Source of the DNA: Acanthornis magna
Taxonomy: Eukaryota; Chordata; Aves; Passeriformes; Acanthizidae
Reading direction: 5' to 3'
Assembly (NCBI GenBank): GCA_036785705.1
Contig: JAWUZG010000136.1
Coordinates: 558,001 to 622,000, forward strand
Length of the DNA stretch: 64,000 nucleotides
A program made the translations under genes and the position numbers. The notes under the pieces were generated by a model. The model did no database searches and was not told the origin of the DNA. It saw nothing but the letters and a program-made list of their open reading frames with translations. Positions within the stretch are counted from its first letter, which is position 1. Every line of letters begins with the position of its first letter. This document shows positions 13,717 through 24,520 of this stretch, one piece after another.

Positions 13717-13992
13717 GAATCACAGGATCACTGAGGCTGGAAAAGACCTCTTGGATCATGGACTCCAACCACTGACCCAGCACCACCACATTCACCACTG
13801 AACCGTCTCCCCAAATTCCACATCTGCACGTCTTTTGAACACTTCCAGGGCTGGTGACTCCACCACTGCCCTGGGCAGCCTGGTCCAGTGCCTGACCACC
13901 CTCTGAGTGAAGAAAGTTTTCCTAATATCCAACCTAAACCTTCCTTGGGGCTGTTTCCTCTCGTCCTGAGTGAAGCCCCTGCGATGCATTTT
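13717..13992 (-). mobile_element. CR1 LINE 3'-end fragment, second subfamily, probably in the ADRA1D 3' UTR
   Basis: Starts GAATCACAGGATCACTGAGG and has GGCTGGAAAAGACCTCTTGG plus CTGGTGACTCCACCACTGCC. This marks a different CR1 subfamily from the GGTTGGAAGGGACC copies. It is in the same orientation as ADRA1D and lies between the stop codon and the first AATAAA. Confidence 0.9.
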
Positions 13993-14862
13993 TATCCTGC
14001 ATTTTTTGAGAGAAGCAACGAGAGCCAAAAAGGGACAGGAAAGGCTGGGGAGGACTGACACCAAAAGGAGCTGGTTTCTCTGCGTGTCACAGATGGATGC
14101 TCACCAAAGCAAGGTGGGGTGCAAGTGCTTCACCGGAGAGTGAAATGAGAAGGAATGGAATTCACAGGATGGAATCAGAGGAGAGAGACCCGCGCACCCC
14201 TCGGCAACAGAGTACACATCTGGAATACTCCTCCGGCCCAAAACCAGGTGATGTGGAAGGGGCAAGGCTGTGGCCACTGCAGAGATGATGACTGAGAGCT
14301 GGGATCCCTCCGCCTTGCTTGGGAATAGCCCAGTCTGCTCTCCCTCCAAACCTGTTCGGGACCTGCAAGCTCCCAACCCACCCCGGCAAGGATCAGCTGC
14401 CAGCTGCTGCTCGGCAGGGTCCCTCCTGGATGCTGCCTCTGGATGGAAACATGATCACACGTACTAAGGCAGGGTTGGCAGCTTTTGGGGTTCCATCTTT
14501 CCGTTAGATGTCACTGTGGTGTTTTTAAGGCAAAGGAGGCATCCTGGTTTCCCTTAATTGCACAGCTTCTTCCAAAGCCAAAGGCCACCATCCACCGGAG
14601 GAGACAGCTCTTGCCTTAAGGCCATGTCCACACCCTCCCCTCCTGCTGGGGCTCGTTAGAATGGGATTGGCTCTAATTTGAGGAGCCCATAATCCCACAG
14701 AAGGGGCTGAGCTCCGCGTGGGGGACGCTCGGATAACCTTTGGGCAACTGCATTTTATACCTGATTGCTGCTTCCAGTCTGCCTGACAGACCCACACGTG
14801 GTATCCCTCCATGTTCCTGCTGGATACCTCTAAAGAAACCATCGACAGCTGCCCCAGAGGCT
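13993..14862 (-). other. ADRA1D: Probable proximal ADRA1D 3' UTR
   Basis: Unique sequence following the ADRA1D stop codon. No canonical AATAAA on the minus strand was found in this stretch; a variant TATAAA occurs at 14759-14754, about 105 nt after the stop. The true extent of the UTR is unknown without transcript data. Confidence 0.45.
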
Positions 14863-15431
14863 TCAGATATCTGTTTCTCTCAGCCCACAGCAGTCTGTTA
14901 AGTCATGGGTTTGGTAGTCGATGGTTTCCGTGAAATCGTGAGGGATCCCGATAGAGACAGACTCCACCTCTGTCTTGTAGGAGGCTGTCGCCCCTCCTTT
15001 GCTGGAGCCACCCCGGATTTTGTTGGAAAGGCTGTTCATCTTCTCCTTCAGCTGGGTGGACGCCGGCTTCTGGAAAGGCGTGAGCATCTTCCAGCCCTTG
15101 AAGCTGAGCGTTCGCCTCTTAGTGCCTCGCTCCTGGAAGGAGGAGTTAAATATGAAGGAGCTGTTCAGGGTGTTAATCCTGGGCCTTAGGTCTGTCTCTG
15201 AGTCCTGAGCCGAGCTGTTGATGGAGGGCCCTCTCCAGTGGTGGTCGTAGACCCTCCAGATGGGCCGTCTCCGCCGGTGGCACTGGCACTTGAGCAGGCG
15301 GATGAACGCGCGCTTGAACTCCTTGCTGGAGCACGGGTAGATGATGGGGTTCACGCAGCTGTTGAAGTAGCCCAGCCAGAAGATGATCTTGAAGACGATT
15401 TCAGAGGGCTTCAGGGATGGGAAGAAAGACC
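14863..15431 (-). CDS. ADRA1D: Alpha-1D adrenergic receptor, coding exon 2 (residues 323-511 and stop)
   Basis: Completes the receptor: the rest of ECL3 ([11 protein letters not shown]), TM7 from about residue 334, NPIIY at 350-354, helix 8 ([13 protein letters not shown]) and the C-tail. C371 and C373 in KCQC are candidate palmitoylation sites. They are followed by the basic [16 protein letters not shown] segment typical of alpha-1D. The tail ends in RETDI, the PDZ ligand known in mammalian alpha-1D to bind syntrophins. The acceptor is a pyrimidine-rich tract ending CCAAG, and the single G from exon 1 plus GG here make Gly323, so the frame is continuous. The open frame runs on past 15431 toward 15648, but that part is unlike any alpha-1 receptor and is intron read-through. 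Total spliced length is 511 residues; human is 572, and much of the difference lies in the N-terminus. Confidence 0.97.
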
Positions 15432-15463
15432 CTTGGAAGAGATTAGAAGAAATATGGTTAGAG
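15432..15463 (-). other. ADRA1D: Splice acceptor and probable branch point of ADRA1D coding exon 2
   Basis: On the minus strand a pyrimidine-rich stretch (TTTCTTCTAATCTCTTCCAAG, less the first base) ends in AG at 15433-15432. A CTAAC with the likely branch A at 15458 lies about 26 nt upstream of the junction. The protein alignment across the junction (ILPFG then [10 protein letters not shown]) supports this choice. Confidence 0.92.
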
Positions 15464-15555
15464 GATGTGGAAGGGTGTGGCGGAATAAGGTGGTACGGGG
15501 GGTGATTAATCCACTCTGGAAGAGGCGAGATGAGTAGAGAAGGCTGAAGGTGTGG

Positions 15556-15663
15556 TGGTGGTGAGGCCCTGGAACACGTTTCCCGGGGAAGTTGCATCTC
15601 CTCACTCCTGGAAGTGTCCCAGGACAGGTTGGATGGGGCTTGGAGCAACCTGGCCTAGTGGAA
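15556..15663 (+). mobile_element. CR1 LINE fragment just upstream of the exon 2 acceptor
   Basis: GTGGTGAGGCCCTGGAACAC, CCTGGAAGTGTCCCAGGACA and GGATGGGGCTTGGAGCAACC, ending at TGGCCTAGTGGAA without the terminal tip. It is antisense to ADRA1D and only about 125 bp from the splice acceptor. Confidence 0.9.
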
Positions 15664-16423
15664 CATGAATTTCAGGCAATTTACTGCCTTACTTAGAGAC
15701 CTCAGCATTAAAGTATGGATCCAGCCCTGCACTGAGAGAAGAATGGCACCCCTTAACCTCCTCCTCTCATGCATTTTGGGTCATCAGTGTCACACACCCT
15801 CTGTTCAAATGCTAAATGAGCTGTTAAAGCAGGCTCAGATAATATCCATTGCCCCAAAGCTTGTCCCTGACACTTGAAAACTCTTTAGTCCCCCCAATGC
15901 CTCTAAGTTTTTGTGGAGTTTCCCAGCAGTTTTCTTGGTGAAAAAGCTGAAGATTTGTTTTTGAGCCAGAAGATGTCAGTGTTTCTCCCACACGGCCTCA
16001 ACACAGCCTTCCCCACTCGATCTGAAATAACTTTCTGACTCAGCCTTAATTTCTTTTAATTTTAGCTCCGGATGACAAATCGTGCCACCATGTGACTGAG
16101 CGTTAATTTGTATTTTAGTAAATAACATTAACTCCAGATATCATTATTATTTTCCCTGTGCTCCAAAGCCTGGTGTCAAAACAGCAAAAGAGGTGCCAGC
16201 AGCCAGAAATTCGTGACTGACACTACATAAAAGCTCCCCAGGCTGTTTGCTGGAGGAAAACCATCCTCCAGGAAACTCAGAGAACTGGTTCCAGCAAAGC
16301 TTTTGTACACCCATCCCTAAAAAGTGGAGAAATTCAGCCAGACTCAACATTAGGTACGTGGGCAGCTCCACCAGGGGGATGTGGGAGAAGACAGACAGAT
16401 AGCAGAATTTTATGGTGGCTGGG

Positions 16424-16459
16424 CAGGGAAAGCATTAAATGCAGGGAAAGCATTAAATA
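16424..16459. repeat. 18-bp direct duplication
   Basis: GCAGGGAAAGCATTAAAT is present twice in tandem. Confidence 0.85.
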
Positions 16460-16658
16460 TCTTCTGGAGGCCCACCCAAGGCGGGCTGGAGCTCAGGGTG
16501 GCTGCCCCTTCCATGCTGAAAGGGGCATGGAATAAGGACAGGGAGCAGGGTTGACATCTCTGTACTGGGAAGACTCAGAGCCTTCGTGGAAATGAAGCTT
16601 CGTTTGCAGCTTAATGAGAGCTGCTGGAGGTGCAGGTGGTGGCTTTGAACAGAGCAAT

Positions 16659-16985
16659 GATCATGGAATCATGGAATGCTTTGGGTTGGAAGGGACCACA
16701 AAGATCATCCTGTTCCATCCCCTGCCATGGCAGGGACACCTTCCACTGTCCCAGGCTGCTCCAAGCCCTGTCCAGCCTGGCCTTGGACACTGCCAGGGAT
16801 CCAGGGGCAGCCACAGCTTCTCTGGGCACCTGTGCCAGGACCTCACCACCCTCACAGGGAAGAATTTCTTCCCAATATCCCATCTAGCCCTGCCCTCCAT
16901 CAGTTTGAAGCCATTCCTCCTTGTCCTGTCCCTCCATATCCTCACAAATAGTCTCTCTCCATCTTCCCTGTCAGTTCCCTTAACA
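16659..16985 (-). mobile_element. CR1 LINE 3'-end fragment
   Basis: Complete 3' tip (ATCATGGAATCATGGAATGC, GGGTTGGAAGGGACCACAAA) and a well-preserved body through CACCTGTGCCAGGACCTCAC and CCATTCCTCCTTGTCCTGTC. Among the less-diverged copies here. Confidence 0.95.
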
Positions 16986-19862
16986 CAGGGCTCAGCTTTG
17001 GAGAGGCAATGACCCCACCTTGGTTGTTTTAGATTAAAGGAGTTTATTCTCCTGTGAACAGTGCTGAGATTTACAGGTTGGGCTGCTGGAATCACCAGGT
17101 TTGATTTTAACCCCAGCAGAAAGAGCTCTCTGAGTGTCTCAGGAGCTTTGAGCACCCCAGAGGTGCTGAGGCCATCCCTCTTTGCCTTCCATGGATCATC
17201 TCCTCCATTCTTCACCCCACCATGGCTCTGACCATGGCCCCTTTTTCACAGTGCCCCCAGTCCACACCCCTGGACCTACAGAAACTCTGGATATGTTGGG
17301 GAATGGGATCTAGGAAGGGGAAGGACTTCGTTGAACAATTAATCCTGCTCATTCTCTTGTCTGGGAGAGGTTTCCTGCCTCAGTTTCCTCACTGGAAAAA
17401 GGGTTAATAGCCATGAACTCTTCACACAGTTGCTGTGAACCCTTTTTGCAGTGTACTCGGGGTTCTCAGAGGAGCTGCAGCTCTGCGGAGCATTTTTTAG
17501 CTTCAAGAGAGAGGAAAAGAAAACAAAAAACTATGGTAACAAAGCAAATAAAAGAAGGGTCTCTTTTTAAATTCAGCTGGTAATTACTGCTTGAGCCAGG
17601 CTACTTAAGAGATTGGTGCTTGCCTAAACAGCCTGATGGTTGCTAAAATAATAACTTCTATTAGTGTTTAGCCGTCCAGTGCACAATGCAGTTTCTGTAC
17701 TATGCGCTTTGTCTTTCGCATCCAGATAGAAAACACAAACTGAAAAGGAAAAGGAGCTATGAATTCTCTGAATTTCAGCTCTGGCTGGTTTTCACCCGGC
17801 TAGAACCTTGTGTACATCTGAAGACAAGGGGCCCATTACCACCCTCATTACCATGCAAATAAGCGTGCCCCTTGGAAGGGACGTGTCCTGAGTGCATCCA
17901 GAGTTTCCTCATTCCCTCGCCCTGGGATGAACAGAACTAGGCAGGGAGTCCCCAGAACAGCTCCTCTGCACACGCTGGAGCATTGGAATCTTTTGTGAGG
18001 CTGCACATAAGAGGATTTGTGGGTTATTTTAGGGAATGAGCAAAGAATGGAAGAAATCGACTCATGCTTTCATATGCAACAACACTTTGAGGGTTTTTGG
18101 GCTGGGCTTTGTAACAGCACCTGTATAAATAATTTATTGATTATTTAATAATTGATTAAATCAATATTGAGTGATGGACATTTGAAGAGCTCAGGAAAGC
18201 ATGTGTCCAAGGTCCAGAAATAGAGAATGTGAGTAAAAGATCAGGAATAGCAACACAGAGTGATGCACCAGCACTTCAGCCTTGTACCTTGGTGTAAGAG
18301 CAATTTTTGGTGATCTGGCTCCCAAAGTATCAAAGCCAGGACAGGGCAATGTCAAAGAACAGGAAGAACAATTTCTGTAGGATCTGTGTCACAATCGAAC
18401 AGGGAAAGCTGATCCTGTTTAAAGAGGAGTTTTTGTTAGGCACCCGAAATCAGCCCTCTGGGCACCCAGCTCAACATCTCATGGAGAGAGGGAGGAGGAG
18501 ATGGTGACACCCACCTTGGGGACATCCATCACATTTTATAATAATAATGCTGCAGTCTTAACAGTCTGTTTGGGGACTTTATTCCTTCCATTGTTTTCTA
18601 AAAGATCATCCCACATCTTGCAAAATCTGAATCTGACAGAGCTGAGTGAGGGCAAGGGCTGCAGGTCCTTTTGTAACCCTAAATAATTATCTTCAGGACC
18701 ATTAAAAAATTTGGATGGCTGCAGGTGAGCCCAGGAAAAGTCTGTTTGCCCCTTGCAAAGCGACTGGAGTCACAGACTAAACATGATCTGAAGACTGAAC
18801 TTCATTTTTTTTTTTTTTATGGTGGTGCAGAAGTTGAGCCAATAAAGTGTGTGCTCATACTTTCTTTTTTAAAATTCCTAGTTAATGTCACCCTGTTCAT
18901 ATTTGGGGAAAATCCAGTAGGTGAAAATCTCTGGAGCCATGGGCATGCTTCCCAAAATTGTGACGCTCTGTGGTGGGTGGCCATGGATGCAATCTGCCCC
19001 CCACATATCCAAACACATATCCCATTTTTTTTAGGTTGTTTGAGCTAACACAATCTCATGATCTTTCCTCGCCTGCCCTTCTCCACCCTGCCCTCCCCAT
19101 GACTCACTGGAAGGTGATATCACTTGGATTGTTCCGAGAGTTGCTGGTCCCAGCGTTCAGCGCTCAAAAAAAATAAAGCAAAACAAGAAAAAAAAAAGAC
19201 AAATGCACCAATGCAAATGGAGCCAGTCCAATCTAAATTCTGGCCCTGGCTCCCAGTGCATAGACAGAATCCATGAGCAGGCTTAGTTGGCAAGGGCATC
19301 TTTGTTCTAAAAGGTCTCTGCTTTGCGGCATGTCCTGAATAGTCCATGGCACAGGAACGCCACAGACAGGAGAAAAAGTGGGAAAAACAAAGTGCCAAAG
19401 TCGTGTCCCAGTGCTGTCCCATCATGGACTTGGGAATTCAAGGACCAGCAGGACTGTTCAAAGGTGTTGCTGTACTCGGTGTGGGCCCTGTATCAGGAAT
19501 GAGCTTGGGAAAAAATTATGGAGAGCTATGGATCTTACAGATGTCATCACAGGAGATGGAAGGTGAAACCTTCCACGGGAGGTGGCAGGAACAGTGAAAA
19601 GGAGGACATGGTTCATCTCACAGCAGGTTGATCTGCTGTGGATGTCCCTGCAAGCAGGAGGCAAAAATTAATTGGCCAAATTAATGGAAAATAATTTAAA
19701 AAAAATTATCAAGGTGCAAACAACTCTGTTCTTGAGTTAGGAAGCTCCAGAAGTCCATATATAGGATTAGGAATGTGGTGGGGACAGGTGTCCCTTCACC
19801 CAAGCTTCTCCTGAATGTGAGGTACCACCACCACTGTGGGTTCTCCTGGCCAAAGGAAGTCA

Positions 19863-20075
19863 GAGAATCATGGAATGGTTTGGGTTGGAAGGGACAATAA
19901 AGCCCATTTCATTCCACACCTTCCACTGTCCCAGGCTGCTCCACGCCCTGTCCAACCAGCCCTTGGACACTTCAGGGCTGGTGCAACCACAGCTTCTCTG
20001 GGCAACCTGTGCCAGGGCCTCTCTACCCTCATATTAAAAAACTTCTTCCTTGTATCCAATCTAAATTTACCCTCA
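19863..20075 (-). mobile_element. CR1 LINE 3'-end fragment
   Basis: AGAATCATGGAATGGTTTGG start, TCCACTGTCCCAGGCTGCTC and CTCTGGGCAACCTGTGCCAG. A short internal deletion removes part of the TGCCATGGGCAGGGAC block. Ends near a poly-T run at about 20096. Confidence 0.93.
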
Positions 20076-21176
20076 CTCTCTTCTTTCTTCTCCATTTTTT
20101 TTTTTTGTGACCCTCACAAAGTAAATTAATTAAATCTGGTCCAAAATAATCATGAACTGCCCCTTTCTGCTCAATACCTAGCTTGCATCTCTCCTTGGTA
20201 GCTCCTTCCCAGGCCCCCATGATGAACAACCTCCCTGCTGCAGCTGCCAAGCTATGGGGGAACGGGCTGGATTTTGGCAAGGATTTCTCCCAGTGCGTGG
20301 GACTGGGAATATCAGATTCTGACTGGTCTCTCCTGGCCTTCTCCTCCATCCTCTGTTATCCACCTCCACTGGTATTTGTAGGCACATCAAGGTCCCTAGA
20401 GGGTTAACACCTCCTTGGCGTGGTTTGGAGTGATGAGGGAGTTCACTGCCCTCCTAGGATGGATCCAAGAGCTGCTTGGCCTGGCGAGGAGGACAGCATG
20501 TTCACAGCCACTCGGGCGTTTTCCCTGGAGGACGATGGCGTTGGGATATCGGGTGGAATTCCTCAGGCCTGTCAGCCTTCCAGCTGACCCCATAAACAAT
20601 GTCACAGATAAGCAGCAGCTTCCCAATGAAAACCCCAAGGAGCTGCCTGCATGTCTCTCTGCATTGCTTCAAATTCTGCATCCTGGTCCGGCCCAAAGAA
20701 AAGCAGGGAGAAGCCACCATCCCCTGACCATTGCTGACCTTCTCGACAGTGTTGTGTCCCAGGTCATGGTTGGAGAGGTGCTCCTGGAGAGCTCCTGGCC
20801 ATGCCAAAGCCTGTGGTGGGTGTGCAAACCTCGTGTGTGGGGTCCCCGTGGGGAGGGAGTGACACCTGTGGTGTGATGGAGATCAGGGAAACTTTTGTCT
20901 GGCAGTGGTGGGGAGACTGCAAAGGGAGGAGAAATCAGTCAAGGGCTCTGAAAAACAGCAACAGTCTAAAGCAGGGTCTCAAAGTTGAGGTGTGAGTGTG
21001 GTTTGTGTGTCAGCAAGAGGAGGATAATGCAGCAGAGCCTTGTTCTGGTCATTCACTGTCAAACTCATGGCCCCCAAACCTGACCCACAACCTTTAGGAG
21101 TACGGTCTTAGTGACGTCTCCAAAACTTTCCTCTAAGCTGCTCCACATCAGTAGCATTTTGACCAAAATTTCCCTT

Positions 21177-21273
21177 CACAGAATCACAGAATCACAGAAT
21201 CACAGAACCACAGAATCACAGTCACAGAATCACAGAACCACAGAATCACAGAATCACAGAATCACAGAATCAC
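21177..21273. repeat. CACAGAAT octamer microsatellite (CR1 tail)
   Basis: About 11 units with CACAGAAC variants and one shortened unit (CACAGT). It is contiguous with the CR1 3' end on its right. Confidence 0.9.
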
Positions 21274-21590
21274 AGGGTTGGAAGAGACCTTCAAGATCAC
21301 CGAGTCCAACCCATGTCCTAACACCACCGCAACTAAACCATGGCACTGAGTGCCACATCTAATCTTTTTTTAAACACATCCAGGAATGGTGACTCCACCA
21401 CCTCCCCGGGCAGACAATTCCACAACTTTATCCCTCTTCCAGTGAAAAACGTTTTCCTAACATCCAACTTAAATTTCCCTTGGCGCAGCCTGGGACTGTG
21501 TCCTCTTGATCTGTCAGTTGCTGCCTGGACAAAGAGACCAACCCCCACCTGAATACAGCCACCCTTCAGGTAGCTGTAGAGAGTTCATTC
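21177..21590 (-). mobile_element. CR1 LINE 3'-end fragment with expanded 8-bp tail
   Basis: The body starts at GGGTTGGAAGAGACCTTCAA and runs through GGAATGGTGACTCCACCACC, AACGTTTTCCTAACATCCAA and TGGGACTGTGTCCTCTTGAT. It is the subfamily seen at 13717. Its 3' tail is a run of about 11 CACAGAAT octamers at 21177-21273, the typical CR1 3' microsatellite, here unusually long. Confidence 0.95.
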
Positions 21591-22513
21591 CCCTCAAAGC
21601 TCACATTGGAGCTTTTCTCAGAGCGATCCTGGGAATCTGGACCACTGCTGGGAGTAATTGCTGTGAGGATGTTTTCTGAAATAATCAAATTTCCTGGAAA
21701 GTGTGTCTCTGGTGTGAATTACCCAATTTAGGCATTGGAGCAGGTCCTGGGGCTCCTCTTAGTCAAGGGCTTGGAGGGCAGATTTTGTGGTGAGAGTGGA
21801 GTGATCCCTCTCATCCCGAATACAAGTCACTGGGCAGATGGATCACACCAGCTTTCAGATGACTGGACCTGGACTCCTGGCTCATGGGCACCACATCTGA
21901 TTGGATTTCATCCTGAATGACACAGCATCTGCTGGTCTGATCCTCTCAGAGAAGCTGGCAAAGCTTTCCATGCACCAGTTTATCTCCTGTGCAGGACAGG
22001 GCCACTGGAAGGATTTCACCAGTGGAAGGGGAAGGGAAGAGCCACACAGGTTCATCTGCACTGTTCTCTAACAGAAACCTCACAAGTAATTTCAAGGATT
22101 GTGAATAGTGTTAATTTGCTTAGCATGGTCCAGCCAGACCCCTCCAAATAAATTCCATCCAGGGAACAATTCACTCCAGAGCCCATTCTCAGAAGAACAT
22201 AAGGGATTGACTTTGTGGCCCCCCAACATTGTCCCAGCAGACTCTGCTCCCTTAACCACCTCCATATGCCCTCGTGCCACATCACAGGGCACGGAATGCA
22301 AAGTTTCGGCTCCAGACTGCAAATCCACTCTGGTGGGCTGCCACAAAACACCCCCTGCTCTGCCAGAGATCCCCAACTCCACAAGACAGGAATTATGTGC
22401 TAGGACCACGGGAGAACTGCATGGGGCACAAGACAGGCTTCGGGCAAGATCCTATAAAGGACTTTGCTCTGCTGTACAGCCCTTGCTCCAGGGCCTTGAG
22501 ATGATAAACTGGC

Positions 22514-22566
22514 TTTTTTTTTTTGGTTTTTTTTTTTTTTTTTTTTTTTGGTTTTTTTTTTTTTTT
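22514..22566. repeat. Poly-T tract with GG interruptions
   Basis: About 53 bases of T broken by two GG pairs. It could be the poly-A end of a minus-strand retrocopy or a simple repeat; the flanks did not resolve this. Confidence 0.85.
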
Positions 22567-22698
22567 ACAATATAGCTGTTCCTAGTAGTTAGTTCAATTC
22601 CTGAGCAAGTTGTAGCTAAACTTTTAACTTGCTGGATATCATTGGGAATGGGCTTTTGTGAAAAAATTACAGACAGGTGAGGGGGCTCAAAGAAGGTT

Positions 22699-23110
22699 CA
22701 ATCATACAATTAGGGAATGGTTTGGGTTGGAAGGGACCTTAAAGATCACCTAAATTCCACCCTCTAACATGGGCAGGGACACCTTCCACTATCCCAGGTT
22801 GCTCCAAGCCCTGTCCACCCTGGCCTTGGACATTTCCAGGGATCCAGGGAAAGCCACAGCTTCTCTGGGCACCTGTGCCAGGGTCTCACCACCCTCACAG
22901 GGAAGAACTTTTTTTAGTATCTACTTTAAACCTATTCTCTTTCATTGTGAATCCATCTCCCTTTTCCTGTCACTCCACGGTCTTGTAAATAGTCTCTTTC
23001 TCATATGCTCCCTTCAGGTGCTGGAAGGCAACAATTAGGTCACCCCAAAACCTTCTCTTTTCCAGGCTGAATAATCCAAATGCTATTATTTGCCATTTTT
23101 CTAGGAAGGG
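22699..23110 (-). mobile_element. CR1 LINE 3'-end fragment
   Basis: CAATCATACAATTAGGGAAT tip, GGTTTGGGTTGGAAGGGACC, CTTGGACATTTCCAGGGATC and CACCTGTGCCAGGGTCTCAC, then the longer 3' UTR part (GGTGCTGGAAGGCAACAATT, TTCTCTTTTCCAGGCTGAAT). About 410 bp. Confidence 0.95.
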
Positions 23111-23399
23111 CAGTGACCCTTCATTTGGGGACTCGCAGCTGAAAGCAGCAGCAGCAAATCCCCAGAAGGTCATTTCATCCTAACAAGGACCTGGATGTCC
23201 CACGCACAAAACCTTCTTGCCCTGAAAGGACTACAGCACATTCCATCTTTCATGAGGGATCTTTAAAGAGGAAAGTCATGCTTAAAATAAAGGAATGACT
23301 CAGGAATTGTGACCTGCTGCTGCAAAGGGGTTGATACCAAGGTCTGCAAGGAGAAACTCTACCAGCAGCATGCGGTGGGTGCCACCAAAAGAAGCTCCG

Positions 23400-24240
23400 A
23401 GTGCTGCATCTTGTCTGACTGGGTTTCTCCAAGGTTTCCCATATGGTTTTCCACAGCCTCCTGGAGAAACTGATGCACTCTGCTCGGGACAAGTGGCCTG
23501 TGCAGTGCATGGGGCACTGGCTGGCAGGGCACACCCAGCAGAGGTGGCAAAAAGCCTCTCAAACTGGCCACCTGTCACCAGTGGGATCAATATCGCTCCC
23601 AACGCTGTTTGATATCTCCATAAGTGACCTGGATGATGGGATCAGGCATATCCTGATGAATTTTCTTGGTGATACCAAGCAGAATGTGGAGGTGGACACT
23701 TCAGAAGAGAGGGCCACCCTGCAGGAAGAGCTGCATCAACACGAGCATCACCAGCAGAGATGAAGAAGGAATTGTGCCACTCCACTGCCTGTGTCCAGTT
23801 TTGGTCCCCACCAGGCCAAAGAGATGCGGGCGGGCTGGAGAAGGCCCAGGAAGATGATCCAAGCCCTGGGAAGCTGCCATGTGAGGAAAGGCTCAGAGAA
23901 CTGAGTTTCCTAGACCTTGAGAAAAGAAGGCTGAGGGAAGGCTTTATCACTGTGTAGCTACAAAGAAGTTGTGACTTTTTTTTTACCAGAAGTCACCTGG
24001 AAAAGATGACAGGTCATGGGTAGAAGTCACTCCTGGGGATATTCCCATTGCAGTCAGCTTTTCACCATGACAACAATCAGCCATTGGAATTATCTCTCCA
24101 GGGAAGTGGTGCATTCCACTTTTAAGATTCAGCTGGAAGGGTGCTGGGCCATCTTGTCTAGATTGGGCTTTTGCCAAGAAAAGTTGGGCCAGATGGTCCT
24201 TCAGGTGCCTTCTAACCTGGCATTCTGTGATTCTATGAGT
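23400..24240 (+). mobile_element. Degenerate CR1 LINE with decayed reverse-transcriptase segment and 3' end
   Basis: The longest LINE remnant here. A plus frame gives LLEKL and WLAGHTQQ-like segments, then SPVGSISLPTLFDISISDLD, DDGI and a GDTK stretch. These align with the CR1 ORF2 palm region (SGVPQGS, FINDLDDG, FADDTK types); the catalytic ADD is altered to LGD. Downstream are the CR1 post-ORF region (CTGTGTCCAGTTTTGGTCCC, GAGGAAAGGCTCAGAGAACT) and the tip GGCATTCTGTGATTCTATGA. Stops and frame breaks mean it is dead. Confidence 0.88.
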
Positions 24241-24401
24241 TTTTCCTGCTTCTTGATTTTTAACAGGAGCTCTGTGGACTCTACTCAGGCAGGACCAGGC
24301 AGATAAAAGCAAGACAAAACTTGAAACCAGACCTGGGCTTGGATACTGCAAACAAAACTCTCTAATAAATATTTGAAATTGTTGTGCAATGCTTTCATGG
24401 G

Positions 24402-24520
24402 AGAATTCCAGAATGGTTTGGGCTGGAAGGGACATTGAAGACCATCCAATTCCAACCCATACCCTCAAACCAAGCCGTCCATTCACTCACTTCAACACCA
24501 CCCTGACCTGGAATAGCTTT
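24402..24520 (-). mobile_element. CR1 LINE 3'-end fragment
   Basis: GAATTCCAGAATGGTTTGGG, then CTGGAAGGGACATTGAAGAC and a diverged body (CATTCACTCACTTCAACACC). Short. Confidence 0.8.

Larger units (their letters stand above)
15664..22513. other. Intron segment with CR1 copies and repeat-free blocks
   Basis: Between the CR1 copies the sequence is unique. The block at 17480-17890 has no repeat and carries an ATGCAAAT octamer at 17853-17860. The open frames at 20415-20876 (plus) and 20502-20807 (minus) resemble no family I know. Confidence 0.5.

Noticed and set aside
15432..15648. Extension of the exon 2 frame beyond 15431
   Set aside because: It reads through a clear splice acceptor into the intron and the CR1 fragment; the sequence has no receptor homology.
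16661..17215. 184-codon frame and similar frames with DTFHCPRLLQALSSLALD-like strings throughout the window
   Set aside because: These strings are translations of the noncoding CR1 3' end and recur wherever CR1 copies occur.
20415..20876. Overlapping open frames on both strands (153 codons plus, 101 codons minus)
   Set aside because: I considered a retrocopy or pseudogene, but recognised no protein family and no poly-A or target duplication.
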